Positions 1-7,747 are shown, counted from the first letter of the stretch. The stretch is 22,378 nucleotides of DNA from Caldithrix sp. (GCA_020722685.1 DYKH01000040.1:1-22378), one strand, 5' to 3'. Notes: a model not told the origin generated them from the letters alone. Translations and numbers: made by a program.

Positions 1-98
1 AACAAACTCGATTCGGGAAAAATCAAAAAAGGCCGCTCCCAAGTTGAAATGAAATTTGATTTTGCCGGAGTCATAAAAATAGAGGAAATCATCCTCTG

Positions 99-869
99 TC
101 AGGCGCCTAATGCCCAACCATTTCCCCTTTTCAAGAGCGCCAAGCCAGATCCTGCATCCTCATTCATGATGTCCCAATTGTTGCTGCCCACGCTGTCACG
201 CCAGGCAATGCCGAGCGTGTCGCTCGTCGCGCCGGAAAAATCCGGCATGGGAAACGCCGAGTGCATGTTGTCATCTTTGCTCAAGCGCAGCGCCTCGCTC
301 CACGTCCGGCCGCCATCGAGCGAGCGGCTGTACATCACCTCGGAATATGATTTGGATTGCGTCTCGCCGTCCATCCAACAGGCGTGCAAACGCTGCCTGC
401 GGTCTGTGGTGAGCTGGCTAAAGGTGATGCGATAACGCACGCTTTTGGAAATGCGCAGCGTATCCGACCAGGTTTGTGTGAGCGCATCCCACCGCGCATA
501 GAACAAACCATTCGGCGCGCGGCTCGACCAGATCGTGTGCATGTTGCCGGCGAGATCAATGTCCGCGCTGATGGTGCTGTTGCCGCCGGTTTTAGTGGCC
601 GGCGTGAACAGCGTCGGCGCTGGCGCGTTCCAGATCGCGCCATGGTCGCTCGAACCTACGTAATAATTGGTGTTGTTCTCTTTGTAAAAAATTAGCACTG
701 TGCCATTGCCGGTCACGACCATGTTGTTTGCCACCGCGCCGGTAGCGGAGGCATTGGCGTTGGATTTCGCCACGGCAGTGGGCGTAGCCCAATGGGGATT
801 GATACCATGCTGCGCCAATGCCGATAACGCCACACTCAAACTGAGAGCAAGAATGGTTGTTGATTTCAT
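99..869 (-). CDS. Exported BNR/Asp-box (sialidase-fold) protein, possibly frameshifted
   Basis: This 256-residue protein begins with a clear signal peptide (MKSTTILALSLSVALSALA) and carries two Asp-box motifs typical of sialidase-type beta-propellers: SSDHGAIW near residues 73-80 and SLDGGRTW near 183-190. Enzymatic activity is not shown, because many BNR-repeat proteins are not sialidases and I see no complete catalytic set. I chose the ATG at 869 because AAGGA lies 8 bases upstream; a TTG at 890 would also open the frame but would push the hydrophobic segment inward. It is short for a six-bladed propeller and has no C-terminal sorting tail. After NNWDIMNEDA the text loses propeller character, and another frame stays open to the window edge, so a frameshift or truncation is possible. 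Its ATG overlaps the stop of the upstream sorting-tail remnant (ATGA). Confidence 0.72.
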   Translation of the reverse strand: MKSTTILALSLSVALSALAQHGINPHWATPTAVAKSNANASATGAVANNMVVTGNGTVLIFYKENNTNYYVGSSDHGAIWNAPAPTLFTPATKTGGNSTISADIDLAGNMHTIWSSRAPNGLFYARWDALTQTWSDTLRISKSVRYRITFSQLTTDRRQRLHACWMDGETQSKSYSEVMYSRSLDGGRTWSEALRLSKDDNMHSAFPMPDFSGATSDTLGIAWRDSVGSNNWDIMNEDAGSGLALLKRGNGWALGA

Positions 870-1093
870 GGATGAATTCCTTGTTGACAAAAAACCCGTA
901 AGTTCTTCCGTTTTTGCAGGTGATTATTCTCTGTGTTGCATTTGATCAGCAGCGCCTTGCGGGTTTGCACAATCTGCCCGGCCGCCAGTCGCATGAGGTA
1001 AACACCGCCCAGCAGGTTGGCCGCACCGAAACGCACAGTGTGCTCGCCGGCTTTCGTTTCGCCCGCCAACGAGGGAAAGATGCCGTCTAACAT
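866..1093 (-). pseudogene. Remnant of a type A C-terminal sorting tail (lost secreted protein)
   Basis: The frame reads AGEHTVRFGAANLLGG, then GVYLMRLAAG and QTRKALLIK. This is the usual end of a Por/type IX secretion-like type A sorting domain (compare the intact tail of the 995-residue protein: SGIYLYRLEA ... RRMLMLK). The characteristic YPNPFNPST start and any passenger domain are missing, and the frame runs about 24 residues past the expected terminal lysine before stopping at the ATGA shared with the next gene. I read it as the decayed end of a deleted secreted-protein gene. A short translated ORF coupled to the BNR gene is less likely. The family assignment is based on the recognised motif; the decay is inference. 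Confidence 0.6.
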
Positions 1094-1164
1094 TGAAACA
1101 AATGCCTGCCTGGCTTAGCTTGGCCAAGCCATCAGTAGAGCAAAGGCATGGTCCCCCAAAAAGA

Positions 1165-1193
1165 ACGTGGCGGGGTGTTTTCCCCCGCCACGT
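1165..1193 (-). terminator. Intrinsic terminator after the 995-residue repeat protein
   Basis: A perfect 11-bp GC-rich stem (ACGTGGCGGGG at 1165-1175 with CCCCGCCACGT at 1183-1193) closes a 7-base loop. Read on the minus strand it is followed at once by TTCTTTTT, the U-tract of a rho-independent terminator. It lies about 75 bases after the stop at 1269 and therefore should end transcription of the large exported repeat protein. Confidence 0.85.
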
Positions 1194-1268
1194 CTTAGGT
1201 GCGGGTTTGCGAGCAGATTCCATTTCCCGTAAGCCCTTCAGGGCTTAGAGAAGCCTAAAATTTATGCA

Positions 1269-4256
1269 TTATTTGAGCATCAGCATGCGACGAGTCTGGG
1301 CAAAACTTTCGCCATTCGCCTTGGCTTCCAAGCGATACAAGTAGATGCCGCTTGCCATCTTGAAGCCCTGCTGATTGGTTCCATCCCAAGTGACCGAGTA
1401 ACTACCAGCTTGGTGCGAGCCCTGGATAAGGGTTTTTACTTCTTCACCAATGAGGTTGTACACCTTCAATTGAATCGCTGCCGTTTTGGGCAAAGAGAAC
1501 TGTATCTCAGTGCTCGGATTGAACGGATTGGGATAGTTTTGCTCCAAGGCAAATTCGACAGGAAGCGTTGCACTCGCATCGATGCCGGTGGATTGATCAC
1601 CTAAAGAGATGTTGGCATTGTAGACACTCTCCGTTGCGCCCACGGTAACGCTGCCCGAGGTTTCGGCATAGGAGCCGTCCGTGTAGCCGGCAACGGATGC
1701 GGTCAGCTTATACGATCCGGCCGGCACGCCGCTCATCTCATAGCTGCCATCGGCGGTGCTTAGCGCCGTGGCGACGATCTGATCTTCTTCCTCAGCGACC
1801 ACCAAAGCGCCCTCGACCGGCTCGCCTTGCGGACTGGTGATAAGGCCGCTGATCAGGTAGGCGCCCTCTTCTTGCGGTACCAGACCAAAATCGATGCCGC
1901 CGGTCACTTGGCCGTCAGTCACGCTCACCGGAGTAGCCTTATACCACCGGCGGGCGTCGTTGTAGAATTCACCTTTGTAACCGGTGGCCCAGCAAACCAC
2001 CACGTAAATGCCGCGGCGCAGTCCGCCAATTTCGTAGGTTCCATCCGGGCCGCTGACCGCTTGCTTGGGACGGGCGAAGGTCAACGGCATGGCTGTAAGA
2101 ACGGCGCCCTCGATGGGCAAGCCGGTGGAATCGTCCAGCACCAGACCGGCAATTCCGCCCTGCAACGGCTCGATCTTGGTAAGAGCAAAGTCAACGCCTT
2201 CGACGACGTTGGGCGCCGTCACTTCGATGGGAGTGGCCTCCCTGCGCGAGTCGACATTGAGATACCATTGCCCGTGGTAGCCTTTGGCTACGGCGTATGC
2301 GAGGTAGGTGCCGCTGGGCAGACCGTCAATGACGTACTGGCCGGTTTCATCCGTCTTGGCAAACTTTTTCAAGTGGCTGCCCCTTCGCACCACTGTCACC
2401 AGAGCTTTTTCAATCGGTGCGCTCGATGCGTTGTCGGTAACGGTTCCTTTTATCGTCGCACCCGGTGTCAGTGTGAAATCGATCCCTGTCGTAGTTTCGG
2501 AATTGGTGACCGTCACCAGAGTAGCATTCCTAAGCGAGTCCGCTTCTTGCCAAAATTCGGGCATATAGTCCGGGGCGTGCGCTTCGACAATATACTCACC
2601 GGCAGGCAAAGCAGTCAAAGAGTAATTGCCTTCTGCGTTGGTGAGCGCATGAAAGTGGCGGCGCTCATGTTTCTTTTCCAAGAACGCATTGACTTTGGCG
2701 CCGGCGACGGGCTGGCCCGTGGTTTGATCCACAACCTTGCCGGAGATGCCGCCAAGCGGAGAGAGGGCGAAATCAATGACCGTATGCTCATCCGCTTTCA
2801 CTTGAACCGGAGTTGCGGATGCTGGGTTGTCGGCATTCTCGAACCATTCGCTCTCAAAGCCCTCGGCCTTGGCAAAGACCAGGTAGTATCCTGGGGCTAA
2901 TGAGATTGCGTATTCGCCTTTCTCATTGGTTTTTGTCATACCGAGGCAATGAAATGGTCGAACAAGCGGATTTGATAGTAAGGTATGAACCGCGATGGTC
3001 GCCCCTACGATGGGTGAGCCATCGGCCTCATTGGTGACCACGCCTTTGATGGCGCTGGTGGAGGCGAGGGAAAAATTAATATCCGGCGTATCGTTCGGCT
3101 CAGTTACCTTAACCAAAGTGGCATCGAGAGGGTTCTTCACATCATTGTAGAATTCGCCGACATAACCCGCCGCGTTGGCATGAACAATATAATTTCCGGT
3201 AACTAAACCGTCCAGCTTGTAAGTGCCGTCCTCGGCAGTCAAGGTGTGCATCTTGACCAGCGGATTGACCGAGAGAAACGTCTCCACATGCGCGCCTGCC
3301 AGCGGCTCACCGGAGGCATCGGCCACCACCTTGCCGGAGATGCTGCCGCCTTCGCTAAGGGCAAAATTGATACCCGTAATGCTATCGCCTTCGGCAACCT
3401 TGACGGGGTCCGCTTGGAAAAGGCCGCGGGCGTCGTCATAATACTCAGCGATAAAGCCGCTCGCCTCCGCGCGCACGAGATAGAATCCGGGGATCAGCTT
3501 CTTGACCACATAGATGCCATTTTCGTCCGTCTTTGCTTGCCGATGCCAAAAGGGTATGCCCAGACGGGTGACCGTCACATTGGCTTCGCTGAGGGCAGAG
3601 CCCGCCTCGTCGGTCACTTTGCCGGCAATAGCACCATTAGGGGGTGGGCTGACCACTACATGCGCATCGCCACGGTAGACTTGATTGTCAATTTCAACCA
3701 AAGCGATCACCTGGCCATCGCCGATGAGCGGCCCGGCGATAAAGTTGCCTTGGCGATCGATCAAGCCAAGATGCTTGGGCTCTACCATCCAGCGTATGCT
3801 TTGAAAACGTAGAGTGACGCCAGCCGGACTAAGAGCGACGGCTTCAAAGTGCTGCTTGCCCAGTGGCGGTACGACCGCTTCCTCCGGGATAACCAAGATC
3901 CGTATTCCCGACTCAACTTGATTGCCAATGATTACCTTGATGCTGGCCGTATAGATTTGCCCATCTATCTTGGCCGATACGATGATTTCGCCTTTACCTT
4001 GAACTCGCCCGGCGATAAAATAGCCGTCTTCGGTAATGATACCCAAATCCTCGGGCACAACTTTCCAGTCGTATTTGTCAACGATGACCGGGGTATTGGA
4101 CTCGCTAAAAAGCTGAGCCTCGCATTTTAATCCAGCTCCCGGCTCCAAAACGGCCTCTTGCGGGCGAACGAGAATGGTGTTGCCGTAGCTTGCGCCTACT
4201 GCCACAAGCGATGTCAGCAAAACCATGAGCAACAAAACGTGTTTTGATCTAAGCAT
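1269..4256 (-). CDS. Exported protein with Ig-like modules, seven carboxypeptidase-regulatory-like repeats and sorting tail
   Basis: This 995-residue protein starts with a signal peptide (MLRSKHVLLLMVLLTSLVAV, cleavage near residue 26). Residues 28-111 and 117-203 are two related Ig-like modules, each starting with a 'P-E-A-V-x-P' strand. Residues 209-886 hold seven tandem repeats of about 95 residues of the carboxypeptidase regulatory-like (transthyretin-fold) type, with G-x-V-x-D, GA-x-V, D-x-x-G-x-Y and P-x-G-x-Y signatures. Residues 908-995 form a type A sorting tail (NYPNPFNPSTEIQFSL to MLMLK), so it is probably exported across the outer membrane and anchored or released. AAGGAG lies 7 bases before the ATG. 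It probably acts as a surface or matrix adhesin-like or polysaccharide-contacting scaffold; no catalytic domain is visible. Confidence 0.9.
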   Translation of the reverse strand: MLRSKHVLLLMVLLTSLVAVGASYGNTILVRPQEAVLEPGAGLKCEAQLFSESNTPVIVDKYDWKVVPEDLGIITEDGYFIAGRVQGKGEIIVSAKIDGQIYTASIKVIIGNQVESGIRILVIPEEAVVPPLGKQHFEAVALSPAGVTLRFQSIRWMVEPKHLGLIDRQGNFIAGPLIGDGQVIALVEIDNQVYRGDAHVVVSPPPNGAIAGKVTDEAGSALSEANVTVTRLGIPFWHRQAKTDENGIYVVKKLIPGFYLVRAEASGFIAEYYDDARGLFQADPVKVAEGDSITGINFALSEGGSISGKVVADASGEPLAGAHVETFLSVNPLVKMHTLTAEDGTYKLDGLVTGNYIVHANAAGYVGEFYNDVKNPLDATLVKVTEPNDTPDINFSLASTSAIKGVVTNEADGSPIVGATIAVHTLLSNPLVRPFHCLGMTKTNEKGEYAISLAPGYYLVFAKAEGFESEWFENADNPASATPVQVKADEHTVIDFALSPLGGISGKVVDQTTGQPVAGAKVNAFLEKKHERRHFHALTNAEGNYSLTALPAGEYIVEAHAPDYMPEFWQEADSLRNATLVTVTNSETTTGIDFTLTPGATIKGTVTDNASSAPIEKALVTVVRRGSHLKKFAKTDETGQYVIDGLPSGTYLAYAVAKGYHGQWYLNVDSRREATPIEVTAPNVVEGVDFALTKIEPLQGGIAGLVLDDSTGLPIEGAVLTAMPLTFARPKQAVSGPDGTYEIGGLRRGIYVVVCWATGYKGEFYNDARRWYKATPVSVTDGQVTGGIDFGLVPQEEGAYLISGLITSPQGEPVEGALVVAEEEDQIVATALSTADGSYEMSGVPAGSYKLTASVAGYTDGSYAETSGSVTVGATESVYNANISLGDQSTGIDASATLPVEFALEQNYPNPFNPSTEIQFSLPKTAAIQLKVYNLIGEEVKTLIQGSHQAGSYSVTWDGTNQQGFKMASGIYLYRLEAKANGESFAQTRRMLMLK
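1599..3632 (-). repeat. Seven tandem carboxypeptidase-regulatory-like repeat units
   Basis: The seven units correspond to residues 209-302, 304-399, 402-502, 503-598, 600-694, 700-793 and 800-886 of the 995-residue protein. Units 1-6 share an extra segment after the transthyretin-like core: an aromatic-acidic motif followed by 'ATPV.V', for example EFYNDARRWYKATPVSV in unit 6 and EFYNDVKNPLDATLVKV in unit 2. Unit 7 lacks that segment (GSYAETSGSVTVG). The units are diverged at the nucleotide level, so this is old protein duplication rather than a fresh DNA repeat. Confidence 0.85.
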
Positions 4257-4354
4257 GGTAATTCTCCTTTTTCTTCAGCAAATTCAGATGCAATCTCTCC
4301 CACCTCGGTATGATGTGCAAGCGAGTTTGCTGTTGTTTATTCATATTTAGAGTT

Positions 4355-4410
4355 GACTTTGAGTCAGCAAAGTCATACCTTTTATCGTCGCAAACGAACG
4401 AGACGATAAA
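4355..4410. promoter_or_regulatory. Pair of inverted repeats in the leader of the repeat-protein gene
   Basis: GACTTTG (4355-4361) pairs with CAAAGTC (4368-4374) around a 6-base loop. TTTATCGTC (4381-4389) pairs perfectly with GACGATAAA (4402-4410) around a 12-base loop. They lie about 100-150 bases before the start of the 995-residue exported protein, so they may be operators or leader hairpins. No U-tract follows either on the minus strand, which argues against simple terminators. Confidence 0.4.
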
Positions 4411-4468
4411 CTGAATTGGCCATTTCCCTACCACACTTCATTCTCGATTGAGTACGTGTGTTTGCAGA

Positions 4469-4543
4469 TATGCCCCGACGGAGCTCGAATGGTTATCGTC
4501 GGCCAGATGACATGAACCATTTCAAGCTCTATGGCGGGGCATA
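4469..4543. repeat. Long imperfect inverted repeat (75 bp)
   Basis: TATGCCCCG (4469-4477) pairs with CGGGGCATA (4535-4543), GAGCT (4481-4485) with AGCTC (4525-4529), and AATGGTT (4488-4494) with AACCATT (4515-4521), leaving a 20-base apical loop. On the plus strand it is followed by CTTTTTT, as a terminator would be, but no plus-strand gene precedes it. It could be a structured leader, a small RNA, or a relic of a mobile repeat. Confidence 0.55.
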
Positions 4544-4670
4544 CTTTTTTCGACATTCATCGTTCCAATTCATCACCTCCTTTGTCTCATTATTCTAACG
4601 ACCGACTACTTTGGGGATCGATCCCATCCGGCCAACACGGATGCCGCAAACTTCGCCGGGAGTCCTTTTA

Positions 4671-6146
4671 TCAGCGCTCAGCTTTGACCTTGTCAACAAG
4701 GGCCAATCCAATCTTGACATATTCATAAGCGAGATCTCGATTTCCATCGGCGAGGCTTTCCTGAGCACGGGTGAGCATTTGCTGTGCTGCTTCGACTCTA
4801 TCCAGATTCTCCTCGCTCAAATCCGCCAGCGAGTCAAGCTGAGTTAGCTTTTCTGTGAGTCGGTCGATGCCGTCAGCAAGAGTCCGTTCGTTGACATCTT
4901 TTGCGGGCGGCAAGGTCGATTGTACCGCTGCGACGAAGCGGTTGCCCGCCAAGACGGCCTCCAACGCTAACCGAATCCGTCCACGCGCCAGGTAGCGCTC
5001 CGCATCGTTTGCACTCATCTCTGCGGCTCGCAATAAGGATTTTGTTTTTTCCGAAGCAGCCAAGTTTTGCTCGCTTCTTAATTTTTCGATGTCTGATTGC
5101 AAACGCGAGAGTTCTTTTTCGGCTCGTTCCTGATAGGTCGTTTGCGGGCTTCCCCATAGGCGGCTGATTAGGTTGCGCGCCAACTCCACCTTTACCAAAG
5201 CCAGCTCGAAATTTTCCCGCTCGACTGCCTCTTGCGCCTGATTTTGCAATCGTGTCGCTCTTTCCAGAATGAACACACTTCGCCGATCTCCAGCTTGACC
5301 ATCTCTATCTCGCGCTGCCTCGAGCATATCGTTCAGCAGTTCGATTTCTTCGATGGCCAGCTCGCGGCTCGATGCTTCTCTTCCTTCACAGATATCGATC
5401 GCGCGTAGAAGCAAACGAGTCGTATTGTAATAGAGATTAAGGGCCAGTCGGAGGTCGCCTCGGTTTAGCAATTGCTCGAGGCCGCGCGCCTGTTTTCTTG
5501 CTTGCATGACAAGCTTGCCGGCGCTTTGGTTCTGGCAAGTGGAAACAGCCTGGCCGGCTCTCTGCAAAAGTTCTTCAAAACGCCGGCGTTCACTGAGTAG
5601 GCGATCCTGTAGATTGCCCTCCGGAGTATCGACCAAATTCAAACATCGTTCCGCCAAAAACTTGGCCACCCGAAAATGCTCCACAGCTTTGCGAAAATTG
5701 CTGGCGCGCGCAGCCCGTTTTGCTGTCTCCACGTTCTCTTTCGCTTGCCGCAAAAGCCGTTCGGCTTGTTTTTCGCCGCTGCCGGGCAGCAACAGCTCTG
5801 CTCGCCTGACAAGTTCATCCACTTGCTCACGAATCCGGTTCATGGGGGTTTGGGATAAGAAGTTAATCGCTCGCTCCACCAATCCTAAAGCCACCGTTAT
5901 TTGGGCGCTGGCTTGAACGATGCGGCGGTTGGCCAATAAAGCCGCTGCCTCGTTGCGCAGGCCCACGGCCTGTCGGAGCAGCTCCTCAGCTTTTTGGTCC
6001 GGGAAGAGTCTGATCAAATCCTTAGCAATTCCAATCTGCTGATCCAATTTCCGCAGCATGCCTTCACCGCTTGCTTGCCCTCCCTGAGCAAATAGACAGT
6101 CGCCGGCGATCAGTAGCAGCGCTGCGAGTAATAGGGCTTTCTTCAT
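4671..6146 (-). CDS. Exported all-helical (coiled-coil/TPR-like) protein
   Basis: The product has 491 residues. It begins with a signal peptide (MKKALLLAALLLIAGDCLFA) and is then almost entirely charged, alanine- and leucine-rich amphipathic helix, with recurrent patterns such as 'A..L...A...A..ld.g....A' (for example AERYLARGRIRLALEAVLAG and AQESLADGNRDLAYEYV near the end). This resembles helical-repeat or coiled-coil periplasmic proteins, but I recognise no named family. The frame is open for 33 more codons upstream, yet that part is not signal-like. I prefer the ATG at 6146, which has AAAGAG 9 bases upstream. It is followed by no clear terminator. A structural role in the envelope is only inference from signal peptide plus helices. 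Confidence 0.78.
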   Translation of the reverse strand: MKKALLLAALLLIAGDCLFAQGGQASGEGMLRKLDQQIGIAKDLIRLFPDQKAEELLRQAVGLRNEAAALLANRRIVQASAQITVALGLVERAINFLSQTPMNRIREQVDELVRRAELLLPGSGEKQAERLLRQAKENVETAKRAARASNFRKAVEHFRVAKFLAERCLNLVDTPEGNLQDRLLSERRRFEELLQRAGQAVSTCQNQSAGKLVMQARKQARGLEQLLNRGDLRLALNLYYNTTRLLLRAIDICEGREASSRELAIEEIELLNDMLEAARDRDGQAGDRRSVFILERATRLQNQAQEAVERENFELALVKVELARNLISRLWGSPQTTYQERAEKELSRLQSDIEKLRSEQNLAASEKTKSLLRAAEMSANDAERYLARGRIRLALEAVLAGNRFVAAVQSTLPPAKDVNERTLADGIDRLTEKLTQLDSLADLSEENLDRVEAAQQMLTRAQESLADGNRDLAYEYVKIGLALVDKVKAER

Positions 6147-6269
6147 CACGTGATTCTCTTTCGTCTTGAGCTCCCAATAATTGCGGGGTCGGAAGTGCAA
6201 CCGACATGCCAGGTAAAAGGTAGGAATTCTGAGGGAAGACAGCAACTATATTTTCAAAGGATTAAAATC

Positions 6270-6283
6270 GCTTACATGTAAGC
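6270..6283. promoter_or_regulatory. Perfect 14-bp palindrome upstream of the helical-protein gene
   Basis: GCTTACATGTAAGC is a perfect palindrome lying about 125 bases upstream of the ATG at 6146, next to an AT-rich stretch (AATATA on the minus strand). Its size and symmetry fit a dimeric repressor or activator site. The regulator is unknown. Confidence 0.4.
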
Positions 6284-6306
6284 CATTTCTCGTAGGTTCT
6301 CGAATG

Positions 6307-6346
6307 CTGTACCCAAAAGTACAGGGGAATGAACTGAAAAGTACAG
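6307..6346. promoter_or_regulatory. Three GTACAG half-sites, operator-like
   Basis: CTGTAC (6307-6312) and GTACAG (6319-6324) form an inverted pair with a 6-base spacer, and a third GTACAG follows at 6341-6346 within a short direct repeat (AAAAGTACAGG twice). The arrangement resembles a transcription factor operator. It is not a standard LexA box, because the CTGT and ACAG ends are 10 bases apart rather than 8. Confidence 0.35.
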
Positions 6347-6398
6347 GAGAAGCTTGACGGTGGGAAAAGGAATGGGGGATAACCAATAGAAACTAAAA

Positions 6399-6425
6399 GA
6401 GGCGCGCAAACGATCTGCACGCCTC
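6399..6425 (-). terminator. Intrinsic terminator after the beta-barrel gene
   Basis: On the minus strand GAGGCGTGCA and TGCGCGCCTC form a 10-bp stem with one G-U pair and a 7-base loop, followed by TTTTAGTTTCT. It lies about 100 bases after the stop at 6525 and should end that transcript. Confidence 0.8.
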
Positions 6426-6524
6426 TGCTGCGAGGGGTTGAAGATGCAATGACTTTAGCTGCTCAATGATGCCCTGCCTGGTTGCTTGAATGAACCCCCA
6501 CTGCGAAAATCATAAAGCCGCTCG

Positions 6525-7337
6525 TTAGTTGCTTCGGCTTGCAAGCAGTGTTTCTAACTTTTTGATCTCATCGTCTCGCTCGGTGATTTTTTTTCGCAGA
6601 AGATCTTTCATCTGTTGGTAGGCTTGCATCTGTTTCTCCAGTTCTTGGATGCGGGCTTGTATCTTCGTTTCCATGTTTGCTTCCACGGAAAATGCCGACC
6701 CTTTGGCGCTGTCGGATTCCACGCGGAAAGAAGCCTGTTCGCTCACGGGGGAATAAGAAAGTTCATTCTCGGCAGCAGAGCCTTCTTTTTCAAAGGCCCA
6801 TGACAATCCGGCCCGTGCGCTGACGTATCGATCCGGCGCATTATTGTTAGCCCCTTCAAAATCGTCGCCGGAGGTGAAGTGATAAGCCCCACTGACGGAA
6901 AATCGGAGAGCGTTTGATAGCTTGAGTCTAAGTCCGCCACCGGCCGAGCCTTCCCCATCCCAATAGCTCGGCCCGTCGGCAACAGAGAAGCTTAGTGCTC
7001 CGGCGCCCATTTGTACGAAGGGCGAGAGAATAGAGAACGGCATTAATTCGAAGCCTGCAACCAATCCTCCCCGCAAAAAGTCAGTAGTAAACCTTTGCTC
7101 GACAGGGCCAAAACTCTGTTTGGCAAAGCCGCCCCTCAGGCCGGCGTAAAAATGATTGCTAAACCACTTGTGTAGGAACAAATCGTAGCTCAAGCCCCAC
7201 TGGGAAGCTATGTTGTCGGTTTCGAAATTCATCATGCCGCCGGCAAAACCGACTTCGATATTACTGCTTGTCTGACCCCAACCCAACGCCGGGTATGCCG
7301 TCATCAGCAAAATCCCTAGCCAGAAAGTGCGTCTCAT
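6525..7337 (-). CDS. Predicted outer-membrane beta-barrel protein with C-terminal coiled coil
   Basis: The product has 270 residues. It begins with a signal peptide (MRRTFWLGILLMTAYPALGW) and is followed by alternating amphipathic strands rich in Gly, Phe and Tyr (FYAGLRGGFAKQSF, FLRGGLVAGFEL, GAGALSFSV, SAGGGLRLKL, FSVSGAYHF, VSARAGLSWAF), as in eight-stranded OmpW/OmpA-like barrels. After about residue 180 comes a polar linker, then a coiled coil (residues ~222-265: ARIQELEKQMQAYQQM to IKKLETLL). Most small barrels have no such tail; it could face the periplasm and make a trimer or contact another envelope protein. GGAGG lies a few bases before the ATG. A strong terminator follows. The exact barrel family is not recognised. 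Confidence 0.8.
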   Translation of the reverse strand: MRRTFWLGILLMTAYPALGWGQTSSNIEVGFAGGMMNFETDNIASQWGLSYDLFLHKWFSNHFYAGLRGGFAKQSFGPVEQRFTTDFLRGGLVAGFELMPFSILSPFVQMGAGALSFSVADGPSYWDGEGSAGGGLRLKLSNALRFSVSGAYHFTSGDDFEGANNNAPDRYVSARAGLSWAFEKEGSAAENELSYSPVSEQASFRVESDSAKGSAFSVEANMETKIQARIQELEKQMQAYQQMKDLLRKKITERDDEIKKLETLLASRSN

Positions 7338-7747
7338 CGCCTTCCTCCAAAGTCATAACCGTGGTTGCCATTTTTTCGGACGAGGGCGTCACCTGTTTTA
7401 TTTTGTCGCCGTCCGAGCTTTCACCAGCAAAGTGTGTACCAAAACCGCAAACCGCCAAGAGGCAAAATGTGGCTTCTTTCAAGGCTAAATAAACCGGCCT
7501 TGCCTGCCGGATTGTCCAGTTGAGTGGCCAAATGCTCACGAGGACACGAACGAGTGTGTATTTTGCAAAAAAGTGTTGCCAAAAATGGACACAGAAAAAA
7601 CTGCTCTGGTAGCAAATACGGGAATGACGAAAGGTTTGCATTGGAAAAGTGGCGGAAGAAGAGGAATCTTGTTAGTCGGAAACGAGACCTTACGCTTTGA
7701 GCAAGGATATGGTCATTTGCTCACGGTGCGGAGGGAAGGAGCGAAGT
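7338..7747. other. Intergenic region upstream of the beta-barrel gene
   Basis: This 410-base stretch separates the beta-barrel gene from the end of the helicase gene. It should contain the barrel gene's promoter, but I see no good -35/-10 pair. Open frames exist on both strands, yet none has a ribosome binding site, family-like text, or a sensible composition. I also see no terminator with a U-tract after the helicase stop. Confidence 0.5.

Larger units (their letters stand above)
4257..4670. other. Intergenic region rich in inverted repeats, upstream of the repeat-protein gene
   Basis: This 414-base stretch has no substantial gene. It contains two adjacent short inverted repeats (4355-4374 and 4381-4410), a long imperfect hairpin (4469-4543), a 12-base exact Shine-Dalgarno-type sequence on the minus strand (4572-4583) followed by a 14-codon frame, and a 12-bp perfect palindrome GGGATCGATCCC (4614-4625). 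I found no convincing sigma-70 promoter, though one for the downstream 995-residue protein should lie here. Confidence 0.6.
6147..6524. other. Intergenic region with terminator and operator-like palindromes
   Basis: This 378-base spacer between the helical protein and the beta-barrel gene has no gene of its own. It holds a 14-bp perfect palindrome (6270-6283), three copies of a GTACAG half-site (6307-6346), and the terminator of the upstream gene (6399-6425). Confidence 0.6.

Noticed and set aside
1827..2900. Plus-strand open frame of 357 codons
   Set aside because: It is antisense to the repeat-protein gene, whose regular codon pattern creates long open shadows.
4572..4583. The plus-strand ATCACCTCCTTT looks like the 3' end of a 16S rRNA gene
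   Set aside because: The bases before it show no other 16S similarity, so it is better read as a minus-strand Shine-Dalgarno sequence.
6307..6324. CTGTAC-N6-GTACAG as a LexA (SOS) box
   Set aside because: The CTGT and ACAG ends are 10 bases apart instead of 8, and no SOS gene is adjacent.
7261..7641. 126-codon minus-strand frame upstream of the beta-barrel gene
   Set aside because: It overlaps the start of the barrel gene, has no ribosome binding site, and has no recognisable domain.
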